This document shows, piece by piece, positions 1 through 10,409 of a stretch of 26,831 bases of DNA (its first letter is position 1; each line of letters begins with the position of its first letter). The notes beneath the pieces were generated by a model. That model made no database searches and was not told the origin of the DNA. It saw nothing but the letters and a program-made list of their open reading frames with translations. Source of the stretch: Lingula anatina (lineage: Eukaryota; Brachiopoda; Lingulata; Lingulida; Lingulidae). The stretch covers positions 57,094-83,924 of the forward strand of contig NW_019773567.1 in NCBI RefSeq assembly GCF_001039355.2, given 5' to 3'. Both the position numbers and the translations under genes were made by a program.

Positions 1-180
1 CCCCCCCCCCAACTTGGCGTGGGGTTCGGAGCCCGTTCAAGGGCCCCGAAATTTTTTGGTATTTTAAGGGCGAACGGTGCCATTTGATACGGTTTAGAAC
101 TTGATTCAGGTAGTCAAAATTATAGTTTCAAGAGGGGAATAGAAATCAAAGCCCTGACCCCCTGTCTAAATCCGCCACTG
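1..180. mobile_element. Repeat end, possible hAT-like DNA transposon terminus
   Basis: The window opens with ten C, then GC-rich sequence containing GGGCCCC, and at 165-180 ends in TAAATCCGCCACTG. Read on the minus strand this is CAGTGGCGGATTTA followed by a G-run, a form I associate with termini of non-autonomous hAT-like elements in animal genomes. The other end is outside the window, so neither inverted repeat nor target duplication can be tested. From 181 to 412 I see only ordinary intron-like sequence leading to the acceptor at 411-412. Confidence 0.4.
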
Positions 181-412
181 TCAAAGCATTTATTGAACGT
201 TACTGGTTGTTTGAAAATTTTAATCAATGAAAAGTCAGACATTGTTCCTATTGAATATGATGTATGTAGAAGTATGTAGGCGAACTGACCACTCTAACTG
301 ATGGCGTCATTTAAAAAGGTGCTTGCTCAAAGTTTCAACTATTGGCATTGTAACATATTCCCCCGACATCATGCAGCTGTTATCTAATTTCAATATTTTA
401 CAATCGTTTTAG

Positions 413-1165
413 GCAGGAAGAACGGGGTACACGGTTGGGATTGACATAGTTGAGGGTTTGGTGAAGTTTGCCGAAGCCAACATGAAGAAAGATCCGCGTC
501 TCAGGGAATTAATGGACACCAACCACTTGGTTCTGGTTTGTGCCGACGGTAAAGATGGACACGAAGCCTTGGGTCCCTATGACGTCATCCATGTTGGTGG
601 GGCGGCACCAGAAGTACCCAGTGCAGTACGCATTTGTTTTATAACATGCCATTATGGCTACAGTAGGGCTACGAGTGGTGCTTTTTCTCTTTATGTATCT
701 AAATTAACTCATTGCGACCTGAATAAAAAGAACGTTTATAGCACCATTTTGCATTAAAATGATGTCTTTTAACTTAATATGCTCAACAAATGCATATGCG
801 GCCAGCTATATATAAAGTTCCTCCCAACTTCATTAAGGTTGTCACTGTGATTATAATGATATATTATTGTTATGCCATAATTTCTGTGAAAAATGTGCAA
901 GATTATCATCATATTCATTTTATGGACATTTGAACATTTCTAGCAATTATTTTAATACCAGTTTGTAATCGTTATATATCCAGAGTTTGTAAATTGTAAA
1001 TAATTTCCTGTCTTTCAGCTGACCAAGCAACTCAAGGTTGGGGGCTGCCTTGTAATGCCTGTGGGTACGGAAGAAGGACAGACTTTGAAAGTGGTGGAAA
1101 AACAGAACGGCGGTACTTTTACAGTGAGAAACGTGCTCGGTGTTATATACCAACAGCTCAAATGA
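413..1165 (+). CDS. PCMT1: Protein-L-isoaspartate(D-aspartate) O-methyltransferase, last two exons
   Basis: Two exons, 413-625 and 1019-1165 (TGA), separated by a 393-base GT-AG intron; both join in phase 0. Together they give 119 residues, roughly the C-terminal half of a PCMT of about 225-230 residues. Visible family motifs are TGYTVGIDIVEGLVKFAEAN (SAM-binding strand and acidic residue), CADGKDGHEALGPYDVIHVG followed by GAAPEVPSA, then LTKQLKVGGCLVMPVG and a C-terminal LGVIYQQLK. The known enzyme transfers a methyl group from S-adenosylmethionine to isoaspartyl residues in damaged proteins, a cytosolic repair step. The acceptor is TTTTAG/GCA, the donor GCA/GTACGC, and the second acceptor TTTCAG/CTG. 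Upstream exons lie left of the window. No frameshift or stop interrupts these exons, so the gene looks functional. An ORF reading on past 625 is intron read-through. Confidence 0.93.
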
Positions 1166-1195
1166 ATGAATCGTGCTGACTACATCAAATGGAAA

Positions 1196-1242
1196 TTTTT
1201 TTTTTTTTTTTTCGGGGGGGGGGAAGGGAGGGGGGAGGAGGG
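1196..1242. repeat. Poly-T / poly-G low-complexity tract in 3' UTR
   Basis: A T-run (1196-1212) is followed by a G-run and purine-rich sequence 31 bases after the PCMT stop. Simple sequence; length likely polymorphic or prone to sequencing error. Confidence 0.8.
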
Positions 1243-1341
1243 TGAGCTGGGTTAAACTTACACTTGACAAAAGAATAGAACGCAATTCTTTTGTCTTTCG
1301 ATTGTGAAGTAGATACCAGGAAACTTAGAAAAGATGGTATT

Positions 1342-1347
1342 AATAAA
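1342..1347 (+). promoter_or_regulatory. Candidate polyadenylation signal AATAAA for PCMT
   Basis: First AATAAA after the PCMT stop, about 177 bases downstream, before the retrotransposon fragment. Position is plausible for a short 3' UTR; a second AATAAA lies at about 1816, just before the ATT repeat. Confidence 0.35.
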
Positions 1348-1451
1348 TTAAGTGACATCTCATCTGTTTTTGTACATGCAGTATTTTAAAAACTTGCACC
1401 CTCTTATTTAAATGAGCTAGAAATTTTCGATCAGGTGATCGCCTTCTTTTT

Positions 1452-1823
1452 AAGGCTTGTAAGGCAAGATTGGTGGCATACGGTGACAAAGCTTTTTAAA
1501 TTGCAGCACCTAGAGAATGGAATAATTTACCCATCAATCTTAGAAAAATTGTAGACCCTTGATATTTCAAAAAGGAACTTAAAACCTCCTTTTTTAAGCA
1601 ATATTATTTTAAAATTCTTGTAAGTATACGTTTTACGAATAATTGTTCTTAGTTCATAAGTTCTAATTTCCACCTCTTATCCATTTATATATCTATTTTT
1701 TACCTTTAACATTTTTTCTATTATCATTCTATCTTCCATTCATCTTATGACCATTAGTATTTTTTCTTTTAATTGTGAAGTTTATAAATTTGTAAAGTCT
1801 ATCGAACATAGACTATAAATAAA

Positions 1824-1867
<44 letters not shown>
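1452..1867 (+). mobile_element. 3' end of a non-LTR retrotransposon, degenerate
   Basis: Frame 1452-1610 reads KACKARLVAYGDKAF, stop, IAAPREWNNLPINLRKIVDP, stop, YFKKELKTSFFKQYYF. The phrase GDKAF-x-IAAPRxWNxLP...FKKxLKT is the usual C-terminal tail of reverse transcriptases in CR1/L2-like and related animal non-LTR elements. Two in-frame stops show it is dead. It is followed by an AT-rich tail, an AATAAA-like box and a (ATT)n tract at 1825-1867, as expected for the microsatellite-like 3' end of such elements. Only the extreme 3' part is present, typical of 5'-truncated insertion. It lies just downstream of PCMT in the same orientation. Confidence 0.75.
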
Positions 1868-2300
1868 GTCTGTATAAACAAACGAAAATGAACATTGGCT
1901 GATTTGAGAGTCGTAGCAACAGGAAAAAGATGATCAAGACCTCTTGTGTTAATCACTATCAATGTAATTAAACAAAAAAATATTACTTATGTGTAATAAC
2001 AACGTGATGGCGTACTTGAACCACTCTAGACATGTGAATCAAACGTTTAACCTTTTATATGGAGGAGTTTTTTACAAAAGTCATGCTGACACAGTTTATT
2101 TAAGTGAATACATTGTATTTTTGTGGCATTTGTATAAAATAAACAAGTAGAATAAACCAGTTGATATATGTTTATTATTTTTATTACAACGATTTACACT
2201 TTTGATTTACAGTGATGATATAAATATTAACAGATGTTTTGAATTAATTAATTTCAAGGCCATAGCAATGTGCTCAATGTTTGGGGTCATTGCTTTACGT
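1868..2300. other. Spacer, nothing recognised
   Basis: AT-rich sequence without coding signal on either strand and without a clear repeat. Confidence 0.5.
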
Positions 2301-2565
2301 TGTTAGGGTCGATTTGCTATTCACCGATGGAGAAGTAGCAAGCAACGAGAGCCGTGGATTTCCAACCATCTTTATTCCCAGTATTCTGAATTCTTCCTGT
2401 ATTCTACCCACCTCAAGAAGAATTCTACTCACCACCAGTCCTACTATACCTATATCTTAACATCACATATCCTATGAAAATATTCCCTATTAATTATAAA
2501 TTTCTTATCTAGCCTCATATAACAAGGGTCGCGAGAGGCACGCGACATCTCATGGGGCTGTGACA
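2301..2565 (-). mobile_element. Possible solo LTR or LTR fragment
   Basis: Read on the minus strand the segment begins TGTCACAGCCCC and ends CCCTAACA, the TG...CA form of LTRs, with an AATAAA (reverse of about 2366-2371) roughly 70 bases before the end. No five-base target duplication is visible (TACGT on one side, TCCTA on the other) and no primer-binding site or polypurine tract flanks it. This is pattern recognition only; it could be unrelated spacer. Confidence 0.3.
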
Positions 2566-2962
2566 TCCTAAAACGGGCGCCAGTGCGTCCCTCACTACGT
2601 TATGATGTTACCCGGTCCCCGAATCTATTCGCCTCCCATTGATGCACCTTCGCACCGTTGCTCCCCGCACCGTTACCTCCTCACTCCGTTTAGACTAGTT
2701 ACGGTGCAGGGACATAAACGTATGAAGCTAAGTGTGTGTACCACCCTGTCTCAGTGAATCCTAAAAAACAAAACCTCCGATTGTGATTCAATACGGCGTG
2801 CAAACAATTTAAACGGCCATTTTCCCCATTTTTTCAAATATGAATACAAAAAAATCTTTGCTTGTCACTTCATCTCATCTGCGAAACGAACTTCACGATT
2901 GATATTACTACTAACCGGAGTAGAATATTAATAATAATAATAATAATAACAATAATTGTAAT
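2566..2962. other. Spacer with GC-richer patch and (TAA)n microsatellite
   Basis: 2575-2710 is unusually GC-rich for the spacer and contains CGCACCGTT twice and a similar CACCGTTACC; I cannot assign it. A (TAA)n tract lies at 2927-2949. Confidence 0.5.
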
Positions 2963-3235
2963 ACGATGGCTCTTTACTGAGTCCAACGTGCCGGACTCTA
3001 TTCAGGAGAGAGACAACAACAATGCGTCTGACTTCTACGAAAGTTTATTATGAAGTGCTAGGCTTGTATATACATGTACATTAAAAAGTATGAGGAACAC
3101 CTGTTTACTTTAACAATGGCTGAGAACTGTCATCAAGTGTAATCTGTAGGTGACCAAGGGTCATTCAAAGAATGCCACTAATGGAAGCTTGTGAACTTTG
3201 ATGACATTTACCAAAAACAAGAAGATAATGTTACA
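2963..3235 (+). repeat. 273-base duplicated segment, copy 1
   Basis: Matches 3364-3636 base for base as far as I can follow by eye. It carries a short open frame ending RWLFTESNVPDSIQERDNNN...FYESLL and a TGA at 3051-3053, followed by UTR-like sequence. I do not recognise the peptide and see no splice acceptor just before it. After this copy the sequence continues for 127 bases to a lone N, where copy 2 begins. Confidence 0.9.
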
Positions 3236-3362
3236 TCTCCCTTTCTTCAATCAAATGTCATGGGTGTTAACAGTCATAGTCATTGTGATTATCCCTGCAC
3301 TGGCAATATGTGCATGTTAATCCTGCCTGTCAGATATGTGTATCCAATAGTGAACATATTTT

Positions 3363-3363
3363 N
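3363..3363. other. Single N, assembly gap
   Basis: One undetermined base directly before the second copy of the 273-base segment; probably a scaffold join between overlapping or alternative contigs. Confidence 0.85.
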
Positions 3364-3636
3364 ACGATGGCTCTTTACTGAGTCCAACGTGCCGGACTCT
3401 ATTCAGGAGAGAGACAACAACAATGCGTCTGACTTCTACGAAAGTTTATTATGAAGTGCTAGGCTTGTATATACATGTACATTAAAAAGTATGAGGAACA
3501 CCTGTTTACTTTAACAATGGCTGAGAACTGTCATCAAGTGTAATCTGTAGGTGACCAAGGGTCATTCAAAGAATGCCACTAATGGAAGCTTGTGAACTTT
3601 GATGACATTTACCAAAAACAAGAAGATAATGTTACA
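3364..3636 (+). repeat. 273-base duplicated segment, copy 2
   Basis: Second copy of 2963-3235, beginning at the first base after the N and diverging after GTTACA. A repeat whose edge coincides exactly with a gap is more likely an unmerged contig overlap or a second haplotype than a true tandem duplication. Confidence 0.85.
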
Positions 3637-4569
3637 ATAATAATGGTTTATTCTAATTTCTTTGCAATATATATATGCACCATATATTGCATGCATATAT
3701 AAAATTTAGTTTTGAAATGGAGAATGATTTCAATATTTTGAAAATGAAGAGACGACTTCTTGAATTTTTCGGAATATTTTTTCAAAGTAAAAATTCATCA
3801 ATATTATTGTTCTTTGGCTTTAAGGCCACACCTTATGTAAACTTGAAATGTCGAGTCTTGTTTAAATAAAGCGACATAAAACAGTGCACAACTTGTCTAA
3901 ATAGTTAATGTAAAGCTAGGCTACCTAAGAAAGGAAAGAAAACAATTTTTATCGTGGAGTTCCAATTTTTGATCACTGGGGAATTCCGGGATATTTAGGT
4001 CAGAATCATTGACACTGAACTAAAGTGCAAGGTCATGAAGCTAACAACTGTTCATCCTCATAGCCTCCCTCCACATGGAGAATCGGACAAACACGTGGGT
4101 AAGTCTGGATACATGCATTTGTAGTCGCAGTAAGGAAATAGTTTCAGGCTTCCTGACACGTTATATTTATCCGGTGAGGTAGGCATATTTGGAGTTTATA
4201 GTACAAATAGGATTCCACGCGCGAGCCTTAAAAAAGAGTTGACAATAACAACCAATGAAAAGTAGGTGATAACTGCAACTCGTACACAGGCCGTTTAGCA
4301 TCGGTCCTGTAAGGCATTACGTAGACTGGCTGCCACTTGGCCAAATTGACAGTGTCATTGACAGTAATATGCCCTTTCTACTAAGTTTGCTCGGACAAAG
4401 ACGAATTTTGGAGTATTTAATAATTATTTAACGTATGTATTGAAAACAGTGTAAATATCCATAAGCCATTTTCACCCTCGTGTCTTATTTTTTATTATCA
4501 AGTTTGTTAATAGAAAACCCTGTACTGGGGGTGAATTGTTGTGTCAGTTTATCTTTGAACTTCAAAAGT

Positions 4570-4572
<3 letters not shown>
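3637..4572. other. Upstream spacer of the astacin-ZP gene, nothing recognised
   Basis: AT-rich sequence with no supported gene. It must hold the promoter and 5' UTR of the gene starting at 4706, but I cannot place a TATA box or start site. CACGTGGGTAAGTC around 4094 contains a donor-like GTAAGT that could end a non-coding exon; unproven. Confidence 0.4.

Positions 4573-4653
<81 letters not shown>
4573..4653. repeat. (TC)n then (AT)n compound microsatellite
   Basis: TC dinucleotides at 4573-4617 run straight into AT dinucleotides at 4618-4653, ending about 50 bases before the start codon at 4706, so within the 5' UTR or proximal promoter. Confidence 0.95.
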
Positions 4654-4655
<2 letters not shown>

Positions 4656-4705
4656 CCCATAACTTACTAAATTAATCCAATTTCGATAGTTGTATCAAAG
4701 TATGT

Positions 4706-4816
4706 ATGGATATACCACGCGTACTGACCCTACTGGTGGCCTGGGTGGTTGTTGCCGTGACAACAGTGGTGGCACAAGACGCCGGGGAGTTCGGTGGAGA
4801 GGTAAGTGGATAACAA

Positions 4817-4852
<36 letters not shown>

Positions 4853-6132
4853 CAACAAATATACTTCTTAGTGCATTGATTGGAATACCTTGCTTTCGTG
4901 TTTTTTTTTTTTTTTTTCGTCCTTTGTGTACAGATTTTATTATCCCTATGTGACATGAGCGATTCAAAACTTGATCTAACAGAACACACGTATATGTAGC
5001 ACCGCCATAGCCTAACCCGAAATAGTTGTTCCTTTATTAATTTTAATATTATATATCCTTTCTTGTTGCAGCAACGGGGAAATTCTAGTAAAAGCCATGA
5101 GAAAAATGCGGATGGTATCATTTCTGTGTCGGCAGCAGGTGGTGGTGGACCGGTAAGTCACAAATGAAATCGAAAGGCAATGCGAAGGGCGATTTTTAAT
5201 GTCTAATCCCTCGTGCATGCAAGTGTGTTTAATTTTACAAAAATCAAATTATCATTCCAAATTTATCATGAAAAGCACTTCTTGTCTATAAAATCCATGC
5301 TGATGCTGAAATTTTACTGGAAATTGATCTTTACGGGAATAATAGTTTCTGTTAATTCCAATGAAGAAAATATCAAACACCCTCTTTCATACATTGTTAT
5401 ATTGTAGGTCTAAATATGTTTGATTAAAGCCATATACTCCATGGTATTGTGTACAAGACCAGAAGGCACCGGACCCTCTCCACTTAATTAAGAAATATCT
5501 GGTCTATTGGGAAAATAAAGTTCATCCTAGACCCCTCCGCCAGCCTTGTCGTCAAATTTTATCAGAAATGTTTTTATCCCACAGGGCATAACTAGAGCTA
5601 TTTTGTGGTTTATGAAAGAGGATCTTGTATTTATTTCCCCATATTTATGCCCCTTGCGTGTTGCAGCCCAACATGGAAGCAGGCAGGAAGAACCAGAAAG
5701 ACTATAATGGGATAGGTAGACGGAATTTCCAGCGGGTGATTGCATCCCTCCGTGGCCTATGTATCGCTTCCAATGCAAGGCGGGGGAGGAGAGGAAGGGC
5801 AGTTGTACAGGTAGTTTATCTTAAATCCTCAATTGAAATGTAATTGGAAATTACAAATATTTACTGCACAATTCTTATAATACTAGCGTATGAATTTAAG
5901 ACGTACGCGCGTGCGTTTATCTGTATTAGGTTTCGCGGCCTAACATATCATCTTTTATGCATGTTTGTCTTACCTGCCTATTTTTTCTTTGTTTTTTCTC
6001 CCATGCTCCACCAAGGAATGCACTGACAGTGTACAGAACAATGCAATTAGTGACATTTATGTTACCCCCGAACAAGCAGACGACTTACTATATAGAGCAC
6101 TTGGGAGAGAGAGAGCGCGAAAGAAACGAAAA
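4706..6132 (+). other. Signal peptide and propeptide exons of the astacin-ZP gene
   Basis: Exons 1-4 in part, residues 1-146. Signal peptide 1-23, probable cleavage VVA/QD. EFGGE at residues 28-32 sits where related tolloid proteins carry the FxGD aspartate-switch motif, with Glu instead of Asp. The rest is Gly-, Arg- and Lys-rich, including ARRGRRGRAVV. The propeptide ends in RERARKKRK (138-146), a strong furin-type site immediately before the catalytic domain. Its length suits a tolloid-like rather than a crayfish-astacin-like propeptide. Confidence 0.75.
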
Positions 6133-9100
6133 GTCGCCTACACTACTTACTGGGCTTTGCCGATAAAGTATGTCTTTGAACATTTGGCTTATAGTAAGTA
6201 AAATCTATTCGGTTGACAGTGTACATTTTGTGCGTGAGAAAACTGCATTCGGAACATTTATGCACCAGTTTTGTTACTTTGAATGTTTATGCGGTTGGCA
6301 TGATTTAATTTATAAAAGCGACGATCTAAAAACAGCACTGGGAAAATCTTACTGCCTCCCAGTAAAAATTTGATTTGCTTGGTTAGATAGCCAGCTAGTG
6401 CATAAGTCTATCGATTATATATTATTTCTGTTGAAAAATAAGTATGGGCATGTGTGTACAAATACAATTTGTAGATAATTATTAAACAAAGCGGCTAATA
6501 CATATTTGATTGCTGCCAAATGTTGCAAGGCCTGTACATATGCGTGGACATGTTGTATGTGCATTTCATACACGCATGTGTGTTTATTTGGGTCGCAAAA
6601 AAGCAGCAAGACTTTTAACCTTCAAATGTCATTGATTTGAATTTTTAGGCACAGCAGAGAAGAACGCTATACGAGCTGGCATTGCACACTGGGAGTCAAA
6701 CACGTGCCTTGAGTTTGTTGAGTACACCAGTGAAAATTGGCTGGCTGGAAAGTACCTCAAGTTCCAACGTAGTGGAGGGTAAATTTATTTCTTGGGGAAA
6801 CTGGGTCATTCCAGACAATTTGCAACCGCAAACAATGAATGAACATTAGTGTTACCTTAGGATTCAAAATGTGTTAAAAGTTATTTATTATTTATATAAA
6901 TGCTTTATTTTGGATCCTAGATTCACACATCTTATGTTATATAATTCTGATTATTTTGACCCGTTATTTTTTTTCTTTTATACCGTAATACCCTCCGATA
7001 TACATGTAGAAAGAAATTAACGGTAATTACAAAAAGTGACAGAAAATAGTTAAGCAAATATGACCCATATGTGTGAGTCATTGACGAGATTAAAACGATC
7101 CATTTATTGGTAAAGATAAGTAATGACATCGTTTCTGTAACTGACAGCATCTCAAGCAATGTCATTTTTTTTTCAAAATGGGAATATACCATGCGTGGCA
7201 GCAATGGGTGCATTGAAACATCAGTCAATCACAAATCTTATTTCAGTGCGACTTCTAGGGGTGGATCCTGGTTTTGTTCTGTTGATATTTTCAATTAAGA
7301 ATGGAAAATGGTTCGATTGCAGCTGTGCTTAGTATGCAGAGCCAGTTTGCTAAATTGTGTAAAAGTTAATTGTAATGTAGATTTGAAAATTTTTTTGTTG
7401 CTCATTGTTGTTGTTCGTCTACCTAGTTGTTCGTCGTATATTGGGAGCCATCTTACTGCCCAGAAAATCAGCATTGACACCGGCTGCTTTGATGTGAGTA
7501 AACTACATTAGCATTATGCAGAACTAACCGAGAATGGTTTCCTATTATAAATTTTAGTTAAAATAAAATATAAATGGTATTTAGAGTTGAAATAGTAGAA
7601 CGTATTTCTTCCTAGGACCATAATTCTTATTACCTGACTAATATGTATAATGATCTATGTAGTTACGGAAAAATGACGTCATTCATTTTCGTTTTAATCT
7701 CCATTCAAGGTTGGTACTGTCACTCACGAGCTTGGCCACGCCCTCGCTTTTTGGCACGAGCAGTCCCGCGCCGACAGAGACCAGTACGTCACTGTTCAGT
7801 TTGATAACATAAACCCGGGCAAAATCCATAACTTTGAACAGGCGGACACAAAGATGAATGTCAGATACGATTTGGGATCAAATATGCACTATAATAGCAG
7901 GGTATGTTTTTTCTTTCACTTTATAAACTACGCTTTTTAATACGAAACACCCTCTCTGTAATTTCAAGATTCTAAATGTTCAAGACGGGGCTGCTTTAGA
8001 TATTGCCTTAAAGTTTTAACTTATTATACGTTAAAAAAAATTACAATTTGTTCTCTTATTTGATAATATGTGTTCTTAATTGCCTGGTCAAATCTTCCTT
8101 CAGGCGTTCCCAGTGAGTGGTTTGGCGGACACAGCGTTTACCATAATCGCCAAAGAGCCTCGGTATCAGTATGCCATGTCGTGGCAATCCGCTCTGTCCT
8201 TTGCTGACATCAAGGCTGCTAACATACAGTATTGCGGCTGTAAGTATTATTATATTGTAATATTGCGTGTTTAACTTGCTGTATCGGTTTGGAAGTAGGG
8301 GCAGATCAAACCCCCTTTCGCATCCATGGTATCATGGATCTGCCACGGATTTCATCCCAGATCTTCTTCGCTGATCCTTTCCCCCTGCTCGTTTTAATTA
8401 AGATCTTATGATTGATTACCTTTTTTACAGTTCTTCTATGTTGTTATAAACATCCATTTCTTCTTTAATTGCATTTCACTTCGATCTTATTCCAGTGATT
8501 TGCGAATCATATTCAACGACGTGTTATAATGAAGGATATCCGGATCCAAAGAACTGCTCTTCCTGCAGGTGCCCAGAGGGGCTGACAGGGGACTGCTCCA
8601 AGGTGGAACCAAGTATCTATTTTTGTCTTATTTTTTCTCCTCCTTTAGAATTATCATTAAGAAAATAAAATTGTAATGTGTAGACTAGTAAATTAATATA
8701 TATTTAATCTGCTACATAAAGTTTTTTACCTGACACATTAATGAGGATAGACATGTAGACCTAAAGGCGTACGGTAGCCGTTAGAGCTTTAAATTTTGAA
8801 ATTCAATATACTACCCTACATGTTTCACATTTCCCTTCATTACCAAGTTTTAAAATAGCTGCCAGAATTCGTTGTCACTGCAATAATTCATCTGTGACGT
8901 GAATGGACATGAATTAAGGTGAACGGGGCTTACCTTGGCGACTTGAAGGAAATTATCAAATTTCCTCAAATACCATTTTTCATGTACGCTTAATGTATGT
9001 CTGCAAGGTTTTCAAACATTTACGGAGACAGAACAAAGTGAATTAGGTTTTTAAATTCAACAAATTTAAGCAAATGGCTTTCATCTCTAGAATTACGACA

Positions 9101-10374
9101 CTAATATGAACGACGATGAAGCAAACGTGTTCCAAACATTTTTAAAAATGTTTCAAAAAGGTCGATAGGGAAGGAACGCGTACGGCGTGTACACGTCAAT
9201 ATCGACGTAGAATCGAGTTCGCGATAGGCACATTTGTTAACTGCTGACAATGTATTGTAAGCCATTAATCAAAACAAAATACCAAAAATGTATCATATTA
9301 AATATGTAAATTAAATGTCTTGATTTTAGGTACACACAACTGCCACGCCGAAATTTCAGTGACAACAACCCCGATTATTATAACGTCTCCGAACTATCCC
9401 AATATCTATGAGGGTGGAACCAAATGTCAATGGCTTTTGAGACCAGTGAGTTACAAGCATGCAAGCAAACAAGCCAGCAAACACGAACAATCGCTGTTTA
9501 GAAGAGACAAAATTAAAATCAAGCAAAAACGATTATTTTTGGAGATGAAACGTTAATTACCTCAATTAAGTAAGGATGAATTTGAGGCGTTTGGAGCCCC
9601 TCTTACGGTAAATCAGAATCTTACATTGATAAAATGAATAAAAAGAAAATAATTCTTCACACGTAAATTCCACCCGAAACGAATTATTCGAAGACATTTT
9701 TATGTCCAGAGTACTGTCGGCGGGAAGGTGGTGGTCAGCATTGGTCCTGAGTATGGGTTCCAGTTGTGGACTTACTATGCCTGTAGAGACTACCTGGAGA
9801 TAAGGTACCAAGGAATCGCCTTTACCGGGTCCAGGTAAGTACCACACTTAATGCTGGAAAACTGAAACATGAGGTAACATGAATTGTCAGATATATGACA
9901 CAAAACTCTTAACACAAATCGCAATAGTATGGGGCGGAGATGTTCAAAAGCAGAACTGTATTTTTATTAGCGGGGAATTGAATGTCCGCACTTGCAAGAG
10001 GTAATGTAAAAACAATTTAAATCCTAATTTGTTGTTATTACCGTCTATCGCGAAATCTTTCCCTGTTCTTCCCAGTAAGTGTTGCTGGATAAATGTATTA
10101 ATTTTATATATAAATGTATAAAACAGATATATAAAATAAGTGCTTTCTGTCGATCTTTCTTTGTGTATGTCCTCAATTTCTTTTGTCTTACACCTGGCTT
10201 CGTTTTAGATTCTGTGGTATGGAGTATGACACATTAAAGTTGACGACGGGTTCTGTAGGGGAGCCAGCGTTGGTTCTGTTTCGTGGTTGGGCCGGGGGTG
10301 CAAAAGGATTCAGTCTTACAACTTATGAAGGTAACCTTTGCACGCCATACAGCCGCGCACGCACATAAAACACA

Positions 10375-10409
<35 letters not shown>

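Noticed and set aside
458-757. 99-codon open frame continuing past the PCMT exon
   Set aside because: Only 413-625 is coding; after the GTACGC donor at 626 the frame is intron and loses similarity, and the next exon resumes at 1019.
947-1285. 112-codon frame on the minus strand
   Set aside because: Antisense shadow of the last PCMT exon plus poly-T/poly-G tract (K- and P-runs).
4480-4662. 60-codon frame of Ser-Leu and Ile-Tyr repeats
   Set aside because: Translation of the (TC)n/(AT)n microsatellite.
4702-4802. Alternative ATG at 4702
   Set aside because: Its frame gives no signal peptide and does not join exon 2 in a sensible phase; ATG 4706 does both.
8281-8400. Possible repeat end in intron 8 (GGGGCAGATCAAACCCCC)
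   Set aside because: Resembles transposon-end wording, but no inverted partner or boundary could be found.
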